DNA of 64,000 nucleotides. It comes from Lucinisca nassula. Its lineage: Eukaryota; Mollusca; Bivalvia; Lucinida; Lucinidae. Shown piece after piece: positions 34,270 through 46,537 of the stretch. The notes under the pieces are model-generated. The model had not been told where the DNA came from, did no database searches, and worked only from the letters and a program-made list of their open reading frames with translations. The stretch's first letter is position 1. Each line of letters opens with the position of its first letter. The DNA is taken from contig OY757016.1 of assembly GCA_963580285.1 (NCBI GenBank), positions 45,213,124-45,277,123 on the forward strand, written 5' to 3'. A program made the translations under genes and the position numbers.

Positions 34270-34530
34270 ACTGTCCAGGGTTTAATGAAAATGTTGCAAT
34301 ACGTTCTCAATTGATGCTTTTTGAGAACAAAATACAATTTCTTCTTTTCTAGGCACGACCTTACATCACACATCAAAAGTTTGATCCTGAACATGTGGTT
34401 TCTATCACTGCTGGTGTGAAGGTTGTACACAGGATCGTTGGCCACCGCCCATCGGGGCTTAAAGAAATAGATGGGCTGCATGATCACCGTCTATCATCTA
34501 CACCGGAAATAGAATCCCGGTGAATCGATA

Positions 34531-36065
34531 AAAATGACTGAAGGATAAGGGGTGCCGCTTGAAAATGGATATTTTTACTGCTTGTAAGTTTTAGTTTTAG
34601 AATACTGTTATCAATATCAGTAGTGGACATAATTTGCTGCTGCTGTGAGAAGTGTTTTGATTATTAAACACACAATCGTGCAATTACAGACCGATTGTTC
34701 GATAGCTGGTACCACGAACCGAATGGATTTTGACAAGTTCCTTGTTGTTTTTTTTAATGTTTATGCCTTTCTACTGAAGGTTTTCCACTTAATCAGATAG
34801 AACAATGATCAAAAAATAATTTACAAAAGAAACTCGCCTCAAACTGTACTTTCAACACAACTGTTTGCCAAAACATAAATTTACCTGTTGTACGGCGAAT
34901 AGTAGCTTGGTGTACGGCTTATAGCAAATTATTGTAACAGAAAGTGTACGGCGAATAGTTCCATGTTTATAGCTGATAACATTTTAAAAGTAACTCGACC
35001 GTTCCTACGGTGGTTCTCATACATCCATGAGGATTGTACTGCTCTGTATGTATGATGAAACGTATGTCTTGTCAAAGTTGGTTGTTATATTTTGTCAAAC
35101 ATGCTGCTTATGGGTAACGAAATGTAAACAATGGTCGGCATGAACTGGGGCTAAATCAAGGGACTCACCTGTCACAACATCTTTATCCAGTGTCATCAGA
35201 ATTTTATAAACACACTTCAACAGTTTTCACCCATTCTCTCGTCATATTAGCTAGAATCAATCACAATATTGTAATGTTAGTTAGGAACTAATTACTATGT
35301 ATAGTTTTAAGACCATATTTTGCCACATAGGCGTTATTTTGTGTTAAAAAGAAGTGCGCATTATCAAAACACGCCAGCTCAAATATAGACGCGTGGAATA
35401 TGTTCTATAAAAGGGTTATCCTTTGGAAGCAAATAATACACCACATACAGTGAAACTTCGATGACTCCAACACCGGTGTCTCTTTAACCATGGTTGATTC
35501 GAACTCATTCTTGAGTCCCTAGAAAAAACTTTCCATAGGGCCTGATAAAACATTGTTAGGGATAACTTCGAACAAATGTTATTGTGAAAAGATATGTTGT
35601 GTGGACTCATTAGAATCGCCTACACACAGCATACCTTAATTTAATATAAGCGTTATGCCTCCTGACATAACCCTGTTAATAACCCTCAGAGGCTCGAACT
35701 ACTACTGTCTCGAACACATTTTCACCACATTTTTGGAAAGTTGTGACCCCCCCCCCCCCCCCACAAAAAAAAAAAAAAAAAAAAAAAAAACATACCGATT
35801 TGGAACGGTCAACAATAAGTTTTAGGGGGCTTAAGTTATTTTAACGACATCCAAACCATTACTTTTATTTTACTTGATGATGGGGTATAAAACCTGATCA
35901 TTCTGTTTTTTTTTTTTTTTTTTTTTTGTCTGTTGCATGATGTTTTTCCTACTTACCATTAATCAACACGTGTAACAAAGAAAAAATATAAAAGCCACAA
36001 TGACTCTTGTCTGACGACGAACGCAGCATTAGTTGAGACTTGGTGGACCAAACGACAAACATAGA
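34531..36065. other. Interior of the 5-kb element, no gene
   Basis: AT-rich, with a C-run followed by an A-run (35,749-35,790) and a T-run (35,907-35,927). 35,448-35,480 'catacagtgaaacttcgatg' resembles a Tc1-type MITE end. One D-type palindrome arm lies near 35,610. No coding signal. Confidence 0.5.
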
Positions 36066-36082
36066 TTTTCACTGCAGTCCTT

Positions 36083-36382
36083 ACGGTCCCCGCCCATCGG
36101 GGCTTGGAGAAATAGATTGGGATGCACGGTGCTTCCACGCAGGACTGAAACTACCGCACGTGAGTACTGGTTAACTTCTTTGATGGACTATGCCAGCCCA
36201 GGAAAAGTAGTCCAAGTCAAACCGTCCAGTGCATATAAGCCCTATTGGTTTCATTGGGCGGCAGGGCTTGAGATGTCATTTCATCTCAATGTCGGGTAAA
36301 AGTCCCACAAAATTGGAAGCAACGGCTCCAAAATGACCTAAATTGTGTTGACGGGGACGTTAAACCACGACCAAACAAACAA
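36083..36382 (+). mobile_element. SINE-7 with 12-bp TSD
   Basis: 'cgcccatcggggcttggaga' to 'gttaaaccacgaccaaac'. The TSD ACTGCAGTCCTT is at 36071-36082 and 36383-36394. A second SINE-7 starts directly after the right TSD. Confidence 0.87.
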
Positions 36383-36394
36383 ACTGCAGTCCTT

Positions 36395-36668
36395 CGTCCC
36401 GCCCATCGGGGCTTGAAGACATAGATTGGGCTGCATGATACTTCCAGAGCTTAAACCGCCCACACACGAGTACTGTTAAACAGCCAATCGGCTGTAAGCC
36501 TGCCCAGGAAAAGTGGTGTGAGTCTGAACGTTCATGCATATCACCATATTGGTTTCATTCGGCGGCAGGGGCTAAGATATCATTTCATCTCATTGTCGGG
36601 CAAAATGACCCATATAGTGTTGACGGGGTCGTTAGACTCGAGTCAAATTCAATCAAACAAACAAACAC
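36395..36668 (+). mobile_element. SINE-7, tandem neighbour
   Basis: 'cgcccatcggggcttgaaga' to 'gacggggtcgttagactcg' and a CAAA tail. More diverged than its neighbour, with an internal deletion after 'tcattgtcggg'. Confidence 0.8.
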
Positions 36669-36819
36669 CTATTAGCTTCACATGACTCACATAGTCTAGC
36701 CAATTGAGGTATGCCTAGGCAATTGGTATATGTCATTCAACACAAGTAAATTGGACAATGCTTAGCACAACCCAAGGAATACAGCAGTAGAAATGAGTAT
36801 ACTTTAGTAGAAACTTTTT

Positions 36820-37020
36820 TTTTATTTGTTTGTTTGAATTGAGGTTTAACGTCCCCATCAATACTATTTAGGTCATTTTGGAGACTTTGCCTCCAATTTT
36901 GTGAGACTTTTACATACAGAGCCGCCGGACAAATCAAAGGAATTTACATGTAGGGAAGGTCAGATTCGCGCCATTTTGCCTGGACAGGCTTTGACACTCT
37001 AAGCGGTTTACCAGTAGTCA
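36820..37020 (-). mobile_element. SINE-7 fragment
   Basis: Begins 'tttgaattgaggtttaacgt' and includes 'gaggcaaagtctcc' in minus orientation; the middle is rearranged. Confidence 0.65.
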
Positions 37021-37034
37021 TGCGGTCGATTTGG

Positions 37035-37340
37035 AAGTTTGATTTTTGATTGATTGATTTGAGGTTTAACGTCCCCGTCGACACTGTAAAGGTATTTTGG
37101 AGACGTTGCTTCCAATTTTGTGGGACCCGACATTGAGATGAAATGACATCTCAAGCCCTGCCGCCCAATGAAACCAATAGGGTTTATAAGCATGGACGGG
37201 CCGACTCGCATCGCTTTACCTGGGCAGGCTTAGATCCTATAAGCAGTTTACCAGTACTCGTGTGCGGGTCGGTTTCAGCTCTGCGTGGAAGCATCATGCA
37301 GCCCATATACTTCTTCAAGCCCCGATGGGCGGGGGCCGAT
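37035..37340 (-). mobile_element. SINE-7 copy
   Basis: 'gatttgaggtttaacgtccc' through 'ctcaagccctgccgcccaat' to 'caagccccgatgggcggggg'. Nearly complete in minus orientation. Confidence 0.8.
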
Positions 37341-37362
37341 CTGCATGGAAGTATCATGCAGT

Positions 37363-37590
37363 GTAATAGCTCAGCGGTTAATGCGTTTGCCTCTGATTTT
37401 AGGGGTCTGCGGTTCGATTTGCTGCAGCGGTAATAAAGTTGCGGTGTCCAAACATACTACACTGGTATCATTTGCCGGGATAAATGCCCCAAAATGCACC
37501 GTCTATCGGATCGGGACGTTAACTGGATCCCCCTACCCCCGTGCAGGGAGAATCATCCCTTATGCAAGTTAGAGATCTTTACGTAAATGA
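37363..37590 (+). mobile_element. SINE-6 copy
   Basis: tRNA-like head 'taatagctcagcggttaatg' and box B 'gcggttcgatttgc', then 'ggtgtccaaacatactacac' and 'gggacgttaactgg'. Same order as the interrupted copy at 48,610-49,022. Confidence 0.75.
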
Positions 37591-37687
37591 CGAGTTTAAA
37601 CAATAGTTTATTAGTTAACTATACAATCATAACGTGTACTCAACTAATATGCTATTGTTTAAACTAATCGTGTAATGTAATCACAAT

Positions 37688-37942
37688 GATGGTGAGCTCT
37701 CAGATCCATTACCTGTGACAAATGGAGTCAAGCAAGGCTGTGTGCTAGCCTAGACACTGTTCAGCATGATGTTCGCTGCCATGCTCACAGTTGTTTTCCA
37801 GGAGGGTGACAACGCCATACCGATTAGGTTTCGCTTTGATGGGAAGCTTTTCAATCTCGGGAGGTTGCAAGCCAAATCCAAGGTGCAAACAGAGGTGCTA
37901 GAGGAGTTCGTCATTGGAGATGATATGGCACAAGGTGCATAA
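37688..37942 (+). pseudogene. Non-LTR retrotransposon reverse transcriptase fragment
   Basis: A frame of 84 codons reads through the reverse transcriptase palm region. 'VTNGVKQGCVLA' (residues 10-21) is the NGVKQGC block. A TAG follows where the family has a proline before 'TLFSMMFAAMLT'. 'DGKLFNLGRLQAKSK' comes next, and 'VIGDDM' stands where the catalytic (F/Y)xDD motif is expected. The DD pair is kept but the preceding residues are altered, and a stop follows soon after. The rest of ORF2, the endonuclease and a 3' end are absent. It lies inside the 5-kb terminal-repeat element, next to SINE-6. The clade is uncertain. Confidence 0.75.
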
Positions 37943-38040
37943 TTACTGTGTAGGTTTTCATCGTGCAGATCTGGGGTATGCGTAATGTACACCTGACAGT
38001 AATGGCCAATTATGTCCGATCGCAGTAGTGGTTTTAGGGG

Positions 38041-38226
38041 TACTCAACGGCCCAGTCAACACTATTTAGGTCATTTTTACCGAACAGTTTACCTAGCCAC
38101 CCTTCTCCTGTGCAGGCTTATACGTAAGCGGTTATACTCTTCTTGAATCAGCGGAAGGGAGAAAATGAAGGAGATAAAGACCGAAGAAAAGATTTCATGA
38201 TCAATTTCCTCCACAACAGTGTTGCT
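38041..38226 (-). mobile_element. SINE-4 fragment ending at the GATA tract
   Basis: 'cggcccagtcaacactattt' to 'gatttcatgatcaatttcc' matches SINE-4 at 58,156. The tRNA-like head expected next is replaced by the GATA microsatellite. Confidence 0.65.
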
Positions 38227-38856
<630 letters not shown>

Positions 38857-39394
38857 ATCTCCATGATCCGTTGGTCGGGGCAAGCATATATACCCTTAAA
38901 GTTGGGTAAAAAACGGAAATGGTCTATCATTGGCATTTAACAGTTAAGAATACAGGGGTAGCCATATCTATTCGCCGTACCCTTTTTTGGCTATATTCCG
39001 TACAGCTACCTGGTTGTAAACAGCTAAACGCCGTACACATGGATTTTTGGTTTTTAATAAATACGCTTAGTGTATGATAAAATCATGACCAGAGAAAGTT
39101 TTCAGATACTATCCATTATAAACAGAAACAGGTGAAAGAAAGTTTAAGCGGAAATAAATCAAGAAATTATAAAATCTGTAACCTATTTTCGAAAATGCTG
39201 GTCTTCACCCAGTACCAAGCATCGTTAAACTTGTGTTTCTGACTTTAAATCGATACATACAGCATAGAAAAACGCATAAAATCTTGCAGAAATCCCTCTG
39301 TTATTTCAAGGAAATAAATTTTCACTTCGCGGGCAGAAAATAGATAAGAAATAAAGGCTACACTCACCGTGTTCCATGCCTACTTTCGGTTTCA
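38857..39394. other. Right interior of the 5-kb element
   Basis: Contains 'ctattcgccgtac' and 'taaacgccgtacac' (38,968-39,035), inverted relative to 34,892-34,960. No gene. Confidence 0.5.
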
Positions 39395-39799
39395 ATCGAT
39401 TCACCGGGATTCTATTTCCGGTGTAGATGATAGACGGTGATGATGCTTCCACGCAGAGCTGAAACCGACCCGCACACGAGTACTGGTAATCTGCTTAGAG
39501 CATCTAAGCCTGCCCAGTCAAAGCGGTGCGAGTCGGACCGTCCATGCATATAAACCCTATTGGTTTCATTGGGCAGCAGGGCTTGAAGTGTCATTTCATC
39601 TCAGTGTCGGGTAAAAGTCCCACAAAATTGGAAGCAACGTCTCCAAAATGACCTATACAGTGTTCACGGGGACGTTAAACCTAAAATCAAACAAAACAAA
39701 ACACAGGATCGTGGCCGGACTGGTAACCATACATCACGGATGATTGATTTAACCTTTTTAGCTTAAGGGCATGGTGCCTAAGCGTGTTTTAATCATGCA

Positions 39800-40080
39800 A
39801 TCGTTTGGTTTCAGAATCAAAGCACCGAAAGTGTTGGGGGATGTAGGTTGGGGTGAAAGCCCTGGGCTGAGATAAAACTGTTTAACTCTGAAATTCCAAA
39901 CAAATAGTGAAGATTTTGATAAGAAGCGCGTCCTGCAGCGCCCGAACTTGGTTTACACTGTTTGCCAAGCTCACCCTATGATTCCAGGATGACCCTCTTC
40001 AGTCTTATGGAATACCCTGATCTCACTGCGGCCATTTTCTGCAAGAAAAAGGTTATTCTGAGAAGTCAGTGATAGTCACC
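39800..40080. mobile_element. MITE-L copy 3
   Basis: 'aatcaaagcaccgaaagtg', 'gatgtaggttggg', 'aaattccaaac' and a core hairpin (39,900-39,967). Same order as 10,485. Confidence 0.6.
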
Positions 40081-41030
40081 TAGACGTTAGCTCTGAACCG
40101 CTTTTTTATTAGTAACTTCGGGTCGAATGCCAAACAATCAACTCAAATATAGCCGGGTCGTTTGTCAGTCTTGAATGCATGTAAGTGTTATATTTAAAAT
40201 CTGCACTTGAATAAACTGTTCGATCTGGCAAACAATGTAGACTAAGATCAAACGCCACAGAACACGGTGCTGATCTTGTTCTACATTTTTTGCATGAGTT
40301 ACTAACATCTTAAGTTTAAACGGATCAGTCCGAGTCCTCGTTCATGACCAGCCTGCATTTAGAGACAATCGGCATGAGTGTTGTCAGTGCTTTGATTTAT
40401 TCACTGCCTTGAGTTTCTGGAGTGTACTCTTCCATCACTGAAGTTGGGCTCGTCCATTCTGCTAAATATGGCACCTAGAAATATATCACAGGACCTACAC
40501 TGTTTGCATAGGTATCTTTACCATATTCCAGGGTTGAAAGGGACAGCCTCTCGCAAAGACTGATATACACCTAGTTGTAACTGACCTAGACTTGACCTCG
40601 AATGTCGGAAAACCCATTAATATTCTGGTCTGCAGCTGACCGACTGGTCTTTAAGGATTGAATATTGACAGCACTGTTAGAAAACAGTGTAAAACCTGAA
40701 CAGACGTCTGAGCAGACGCCGCATTATCTCGCATGATGTTTTAACCTGAACAGACGTCTGAGCAGACGCCGCATTGATCTCGCATGATGCAGCTGATTCA
40801 TGTGAAATGCTGAATCTATTCTCTGAAAGGTAAGATAAAATCGTCAAGTCGTCTGCTTCAAAAGTTTGTATTGCGATTATAGGATGTACAATTTTGATAA
40901 CTGCGCCAAACCGGACTACATTTTGGCGGACTCATATTCCTTTGGCGGTCAAAGCCGGAAGAAAGTCGTAAGAAAGCCGGTACTTCTTTACAACACGCAG
41001 GATAGCTAGAAACGACAGATAGAATCTGTC
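40081..41030. repeat. Diverged core palindromes, no gene
   Basis: Core hairpins lie at 40,227-40,290 and 40,680-40,790. In the latter a segment of about 46 bp with 'cctgaacagacgtctgagca' is duplicated in tandem. Half a core is near 40,500. Otherwise unrecognised. Confidence 0.55.
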
Positions 41031-41035
41031 ATTAA

Positions 41036-41405
41036 AATGTCGTCTGCATATGTCATCTGCTTACTTTATAGAACAAGCTACACTGACCAGCAGAATGAGT
41101 CACCACAGGTAGCTCTCTAACACTGAAAATGCCATTGAGCTATTTTTAGCAACCTTGGCTCAAGGTGCTATAAAGTGTGCTGAATTTTCATGCAAACTTT
41201 TTATAAAATACTTTTGCACTCAGGCAAACAGTGTGGACCCAGATCAGACTGCTCCTAGAGGAGCAGTCTGATCTGGGTCCACACTGTAGAGGAGCAGTCT
41301 GATCTGGGTCCACACTGTTTGCAAAAATAACTTTTAAAGTAACCGGGAGACGACAAAGCAGGATGACAATTGTCGTGATTGGCATTTTAAATTTTAAATT
41401 TATGG
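41036..41405 (-). mobile_element. MITE-A with insertion and duplicated arm
   Basis: 'gtcgtctgcatatgtcatct' and '...ctgaattttcatgcaaac' are separated by about 107 bp of unrelated DNA (about 41,061-41,167). The core hairpin at 41,222-41,325 has its second arm present twice. It ends 'gacaattgtcgtgattggca'. Confidence 0.72.
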
Positions 41406-41899
41406 GTTAAGATTTTAGAAGAATTTCAGCAATCAGAAAACAAAATCTCAGTAATCAAAATCTTGTACACGCAATCAGTACATGTCATGAAAACTGGCAA
41501 AGTGCATGCTATCCAAAACTGGCAACCACAATGCTATCATTGTACATTGCAATGCTAACTTCATCATGCTTACATTACTGTGTTGTTATAGCCTCAATTC
41601 CAGGCTGATTGGTTTTCCTTGCAGCACCAATAATGTCTGTCACGACCACTCACTTCCCAATGAATCATGGTGAAAAGGAGAACGGGAACGCAGCAAAAAA
41701 AATCAATGGTCGGTAAGACGCCCGTAGTCTTACTCTATCAGAAGAAGATGCCTATTTTGAATAAATGCAGGTTGCAAAATGTAAATATGCCAATAGTCTG
41801 TTGCTGGAAAAACTGAGTCAAACCATTGATTACCATACTCTATTTTCTGAAATTATAGCACTGTGCGCTTAGAGGTTCATTTTGATCATAAAAACAAGC
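41406..41899. other. No gene; shared segment and MITE relic
   Basis: 41,405-41,530 repeats the text at 32,505-32,640 ('ggcaaagtgcatgctatcca'). 41,829-41,880 resembles an end of the MITE at 54,843 ('tgtgcgcttag'). Confidence 0.4.
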
Positions 41900-42095
41900 C
41901 CTAGATAATTGTCGTTTGCTTTGACGTTTGCTGCTTACTTTAAAAGTCACTGTTGCAAACAGTGTGGACCCAGATCAGACTGCTCCTCTAGGAGCAGTCT
42001 GATCTGGGTCCACACTGTTTGCCAGTATGCAAAAATATGTTTGAAAAGTTTGCAAGAAGATTCAGCAGACTACATAAGCAGACAGCAGCTTAAGG
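41900..42095 (+). mobile_element. MITE-A with intact hairpin
   Basis: 'aattgtcgtttgctttgacg', then a near-perfect hairpin of about 70 nt (41,955-42,025, CAGACTGCTCCTCTAGGAGC centre), then 'gcagactacataagcagac'. Best reference copy for the core. Confidence 0.78.
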
Positions 42096-42306
42096 GTAAA
42101 GACATGTTTAGGTTCATGTTTTCATCATGTTAACGGTGTTAACACCCAAGTAAACCCCACTTTATATACAGACCAGAGGACCATTAGAAGATTTTTGAAG
42201 GGTTTTTACCATGGCAGCCATCTTGGTCATGTGACCTAAACAATTTGAGCAAACCTTTGTTTCTCCATCCCATAAAGCTTCATATATAAAGGCCAAGCTG
42301 TTATTA

Positions 42307-43272
42307 AACCAGAGGACCATTGGTCCTGAAGACGCTCACCTGACAGCCTTAGGTCTAAAGGGCTAAGGGACATGCACCCAAGGTCCCTCTAGACCTCTTA
42401 TGGATCTAAGATCCATGTCACCAAACGTGTTTTGTCCTCTGATAATGATATTTCGGAGATTCGTTGTAGTAAACAAAGACAAGGATTGATGATTTCTTTA
42501 GCAAAAGTTGCTAATTTTCTTGGCCCGCGTCCCAAATGCTACATACCAAGTTTCATAGAAATCCGTCCAGGAGTTTCAGAGAAGAAGATTTTTGAAGGGT
42601 TTTTAACAATATATGGGCATGGCGGCCATCTTGGTTATGTGACCCAACATCATCAACTTAATTTACATGTCCTTCTCCCATTAAGCTTGCATATGAAATT
42701 TGATCAAAATTGACCAAGTAGTTTCCCTGAAAAATAAGTTTCAAGTTTGACATATTAAAAAACTTGACCCAAGGTCACGGAATGACCTTGACCTTTAAAT
42801 CTCATATATACTTATTAACTCATTTAGCTGATGTCATCTATCAACAGTTTCCGAAAAATCCACCATTTTCACTTTTTGCCATTCAAAAGCCTATATTACC
42901 AAATTTGACCTTGGCATAAAATAGGTCAAGGTCATCCAAGGCCCATTATTTGAACAAACTATGATGAGCCCGAGTACCCGAGGCCACATACCAAGTTTGG
43001 TGAAAATCGGACCAGCGGTTCCGGAGAAGAAGATTTTTGAAGGGTTTTTACCATATATGGGCATGGCGGCCATCTTTGTCATGTGACCTGGACCCCGCGA
43101 AGAAACTTTCGTTCCCCCATCCCACTGAGGCCCCACATGAAATTTGGCTTCAATCGGCCCAGCGGTTCCAGAGGAGAAGATGTTTGAAAATGTTGACATA
43201 CATACATACATACAGACAGCATGACCACCCTATAAGCTCACCAATGAGCCTACGGCTCAGGTGAGCTAAAAA
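42307..43272 (+). mobile_element. F4: Helentron-like element
   Basis: 5' AACCAGAGGACCATTGGTCC hairpin and GCTCACCTGA (42334-42343), complementary to 3' TCAGGTGAGC (43257-43266), ending CTAAAAA. The interior has degenerate units with 'agaagatttttgaagggttt' and 'ggcatggcggccatctt'. A related fragment just upstream (42,169-42,306) suggests an earlier copy. Confidence 0.72.
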
Positions 43273-43374
43273 AATTATTTTGATATCTTGAGTGGCCCTG
43301 CCCTGATGTTTGGCACCAGGAAAACATGTCCATGTGAAATAATGGTGTCAGAAATGACAAATTTTGGGAAAAAA

Positions 43375-43570
43375 ATTATAACATCTTACATTAACTTCTG
43401 CTTTCAACATAGATTGTGTGAGCTCATCAGAACCGCCTCAATGAGGCGGTTCTTATGAGTACCCACAATCTATGTTTTTGAGCAAAAATGATGCAGATGA
43501 TGTTTATCCCCGTAAAGCCCAGTTTTCTCTATATGAAGTGGGGTTTTGGGGGTGTTCATATCACGGAGTT
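43375..43570. mobile_element. MITE-D-like palindrome element
   Basis: Central palindrome 43,405-43,470 (GAACCGCCTCAATGAGGCGG) flanked by 'gattgtgtgagctc' and 'cccacaatctatg'. The ends are not clear. Confidence 0.6.
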
Positions 43571-43639
43571 GCTATTGTATTGATGCAGCTTCATTAACTT
43601 GTTTTGCTGATTGCATATACCATCTAAGTTCACAGGCAA

Positions 43640-44050
43640 TGGCAGTTTTCGAAAAAGTATTAATTCAACTTTTTCTCATACAAAAGCGCAGGTGACCAAA
43701 TTTGACTTTGGTGTAAAATGGGTCAAGGTCAATGCAGACTCATCATTTAAATAAGTTATAATGGGCTGGAATCTGTTAGAATGCTACATTCTTAGTTTCA
43801 AGGTAAGTGGCTCACTGGTTCAAGAGAAAAATATTTTTGAAGATAGTTTACCATATATGGTCATGACAGCCATCTTAGTCATGTGACCTAGGCCAGTTGA
43901 ACAAAATTCATTTCTTTCATCCTGTAAAAGCTTAATACGAAATTTGACTTCAGTTTCAGGTTTTAATTTTGATAAATGATAGACCTTGGTGCAAGGTCAA
44001 GGAGTGACCTTGACCTTTGACAGTCATGTAGCTTCATTTACTCATTTAAA
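43640..44050 (+). repeat. Relic of an F4-type array
   Basis: 'gatagtttaccatatatggt' and 'catgacagccatcttagtca' match units of F4 at lower identity. No termini. Confidence 0.5.
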
Positions 44051-44059
44051 GTGATTGCT

Positions 44060-44323
44060 CATCACGAAAACACGCTTATATAATTCTGACCCTCCCCTGA
44101 ACCCTACTTTTATACTGTAAAACTGGGGTCTACAGGGGTATATTTCTGGTCTAAAATATAGAGTGGGTACTGGTTAGAACCGCCTCATTCAGAGGCGGTT
44201 CTAAATTGGGAACCCACAATCTATATTTTCAAAGAAATAAAAAAATATCACAGTTTTTCATATAATTTTTTTTTTTCGGCGGTAAAATTTAAAATGTATT
44301 TGTATAGGCATGTTTTCGTAATG
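44060..44323. mobile_element. MITE-D copy 3
   Basis: Ends CATCACGAAAACACGC and (inverse) CATTACGAAAACATGC. Central palindrome near 44,165-44,225. 44,324-44,577 after it holds nothing recognised. Confidence 0.75.
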
Positions 44324-44577
44324 TTAAACAAAATTGAAGTCCTTACTCATAGAAATAGTGGCATACAGTCCTCACTTGTGCTCTGTTACCTTTAGTATCT
44401 TAAGAGGAGACTGACAATAATACAATGTGCATGGAAGTCAATTATTAAGTGAAGCATATCTAGCAGTGGTTGTTTTACTGATTAACACCTCATTCTGTGT
44501 CTGTTACTGTCAGCTTTATCTGATAACCAAACAGTAGCAATCAAATGTTTCTGATAACCTACACAGTTCCAGCAAAA

Positions 44578-45015
44578 AGAGACTGATTGATTGACAGTGT
44601 TTGGGTTTAACAACATGTCATTTTAACCCTTTCACTGGTCATTTTGTAGTCTCATCACGAAAACACACCTATAAAATTTTGACCCCCTCATACCCCACTT
44701 TTATATGGTAAAACTGGGGTTGTAGGGGGTAAACATTATTTTTCTTATTTCTGCTCAAAAACATAGATTGTGGGTACTCGATAGAACCGCCTCGTCGAGG
44801 CGGTTCTATCGAGTCCCCGCAATCTATGTTTTGAGCAGAAATAAGAAAAATATCACAAATTTTCATCTTAAAATTTCTAATTTTTGGCCAAAAAAATGGC
44901 AATGTATGTGTATAGGCGTGTTTTCGTAATGTCCCAGAGAAGGGGAGAAGAGATAGAAGAGGAGTGGAAAGAGAGGGAATGGAGAGATAAGAGAAACACT
45001 GACTGGTTCTATAAT
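44578..45015 (-). mobile_element. Repeat M copy 2, split by MITE-D
   Basis: The AATC-like tail and 'gttaaacccaaac' (minus, 44,578-44,645) and a purine tract (44,940-45,005), equal to the CT tract of the other copy, lie on either side of MITE-D. Confidence 0.6.
44653..44931. mobile_element. MITE-D copy inside repeat M
   Basis: Ends CATCACGAAAACACACC and (inverse) CATTACGAAAACACGCC. Long central palindrome at 44,755-44,850, with arms extending through 'ttatttctgctcaaa'. Confidence 0.78.
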
Positions 45016-45384
45016 CCTACCAAGTATCATCATTCCGGAAATGAAAATGAAGTAAACATATGGATCAGGGGACATAATTCAACAAGAGCTGTCACATCAT
45101 CACTCACATGACAGCATAGCATGCCTGTTTCGCGCCTTCAAGATATAAGGTAAAATTACTGAACCATGAAATATAGGTCACACTCACCTAGATATATTTT
45201 GAGATCAATAATCAGGGGCCTCTTTCAAAGAAACAAATTGTACAATCCATCGTACTTTTATCGTATGATGATCTTACCATTTTCTTACGATTCTCGTACG
45301 AGGCTTTCACAAAAAAATCGTACGATTCTCTTAGGATAAACGTAGATTTTAGTCGTACAATCGATCGTAAACAATGGCGTTTGT

Positions 45385-45678
45385 TTGGTTTGAGGCTTAA
45401 CGTTCCCGTCAACACTAGAGAGGTCATTTTTTAGAAAGTTGCTTCCAATTTTGTTGGACTTTTACCCGACATTGATATGAAATGACATATCAAGCCCTGT
45501 CGCCCAATTAAAACCAATAGGGCTTATAAGCATGGACAGTCCGAATCGCACCGCTTTGCCTGGGCAGACTTAGATCCTCTTAGCGGTTTACCAGTACTTG
45601 TGTGTGATTGGTTTCAGCTCTGCGTGGAATCACTATGTAGCCAATTCTATTTCTCCAATCCCCGATGGCCGAAGGCCC
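45385..45678 (-). mobile_element. SINE-7 inside the Harbinger element
   Basis: 'gtttgaggcttaacgttccc' to 'ctccaatccccgatggcc' in minus orientation. Complete apart from the head. It post-dates the Harbinger insertion or travelled with it. Confidence 0.75.
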
Positions 45679-46249
45679 TTGACATTTTAGCTTACGATGT
45701 CATTAGTTTTGCACAACTTGGCCTTGGACCAAGCAACTCATTATTACTTTTTCATTTTCAAGAATTTGAGAAACCCCACAGGCTGGTAATTTCAATTTAG
45801 TTTGAGAAATTATCGCTTTACTCCTGAAATTTAAGCATCTAAATAGTATTTATGTTTAATTGATTGGTGTTTTACGATGCGTCAGCACAACATAGACTCG
45901 AGAAAGAGTCTTTAAGGATAGACTCAACTAAGTACATTTTTATTTAAACTTATTGTCTATCACTTGTTACCTCACAGCTCTGCCAGTATAAGTACCAATT
46001 ACTGATATCATTATCGCCATCGCCATCATTATCATCCATGTTCACATCCAAAAATTTAATTCTAATGCACATCTAATGGAGAGACGCAGTGGCAACAGTT
46101 TCCGCGGTAAATACTGAAAACTTCGCCAAATTTTGTCGGGACATCTGAAGCGTGACATCCACATGTCAGCTAATATATTTACAACACAGCATGTACGCCG
46201 ACGACAAGAATTGTACCGCTGTTGAGGTCTTGTTCCTTCAGCGATTACT

Positions 46250-46485
46250 GGGATTAATATCCATGGCATTATGTCATCCATTTCAAATATCTCTCACTTT
46301 TATGGCTATAGCTTGCGACACACATGAAATACACATGCAAATCTGCAGCTTCTCGTTCGAAGCAGCCAGTGGCATATATAGAAGCGTAGAGCAATTTCTA
46401 GATGTATAATTGGCAAGATTGCATGCCCTCTTTTGGTGGAGTGTTTAGCTCACCTGCTTTTGTTGTAGCTCTACTGCTAGCAGAT
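46250..46485 (-). pseudogene. Second, more decayed transposase segment
   Basis: The minus strand reads 'KRGHAILPIIHLEIALRFY' and aligns by eye at DNA level with 46,540-46,745. It has stops and frameshifts. It appears to be a duplicate of the transposase N-terminal region. The codons for the catalytic core were not found at lower coordinates, although a 79-codon minus frame (46,042-46,281) is open there without a recognised motif. Confidence 0.6.
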
Positions 46486-46537
46486 CTGTAATGTACTCTC
46501 TGCCTACATTGCTTTTACTTTTCAAATTTTCTCAAGA

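Noticed and set aside
43418..43450. Hammerhead on the minus strand (CTGATGAG)
   Set aside because: It is an arm of the GAACCGCCTC palindrome; the GAAA element is missing.
46152..46409. 85-codon plus-strand frame as a gene
   Set aside because: It is antisense to the decayed Harbinger transposase segment.
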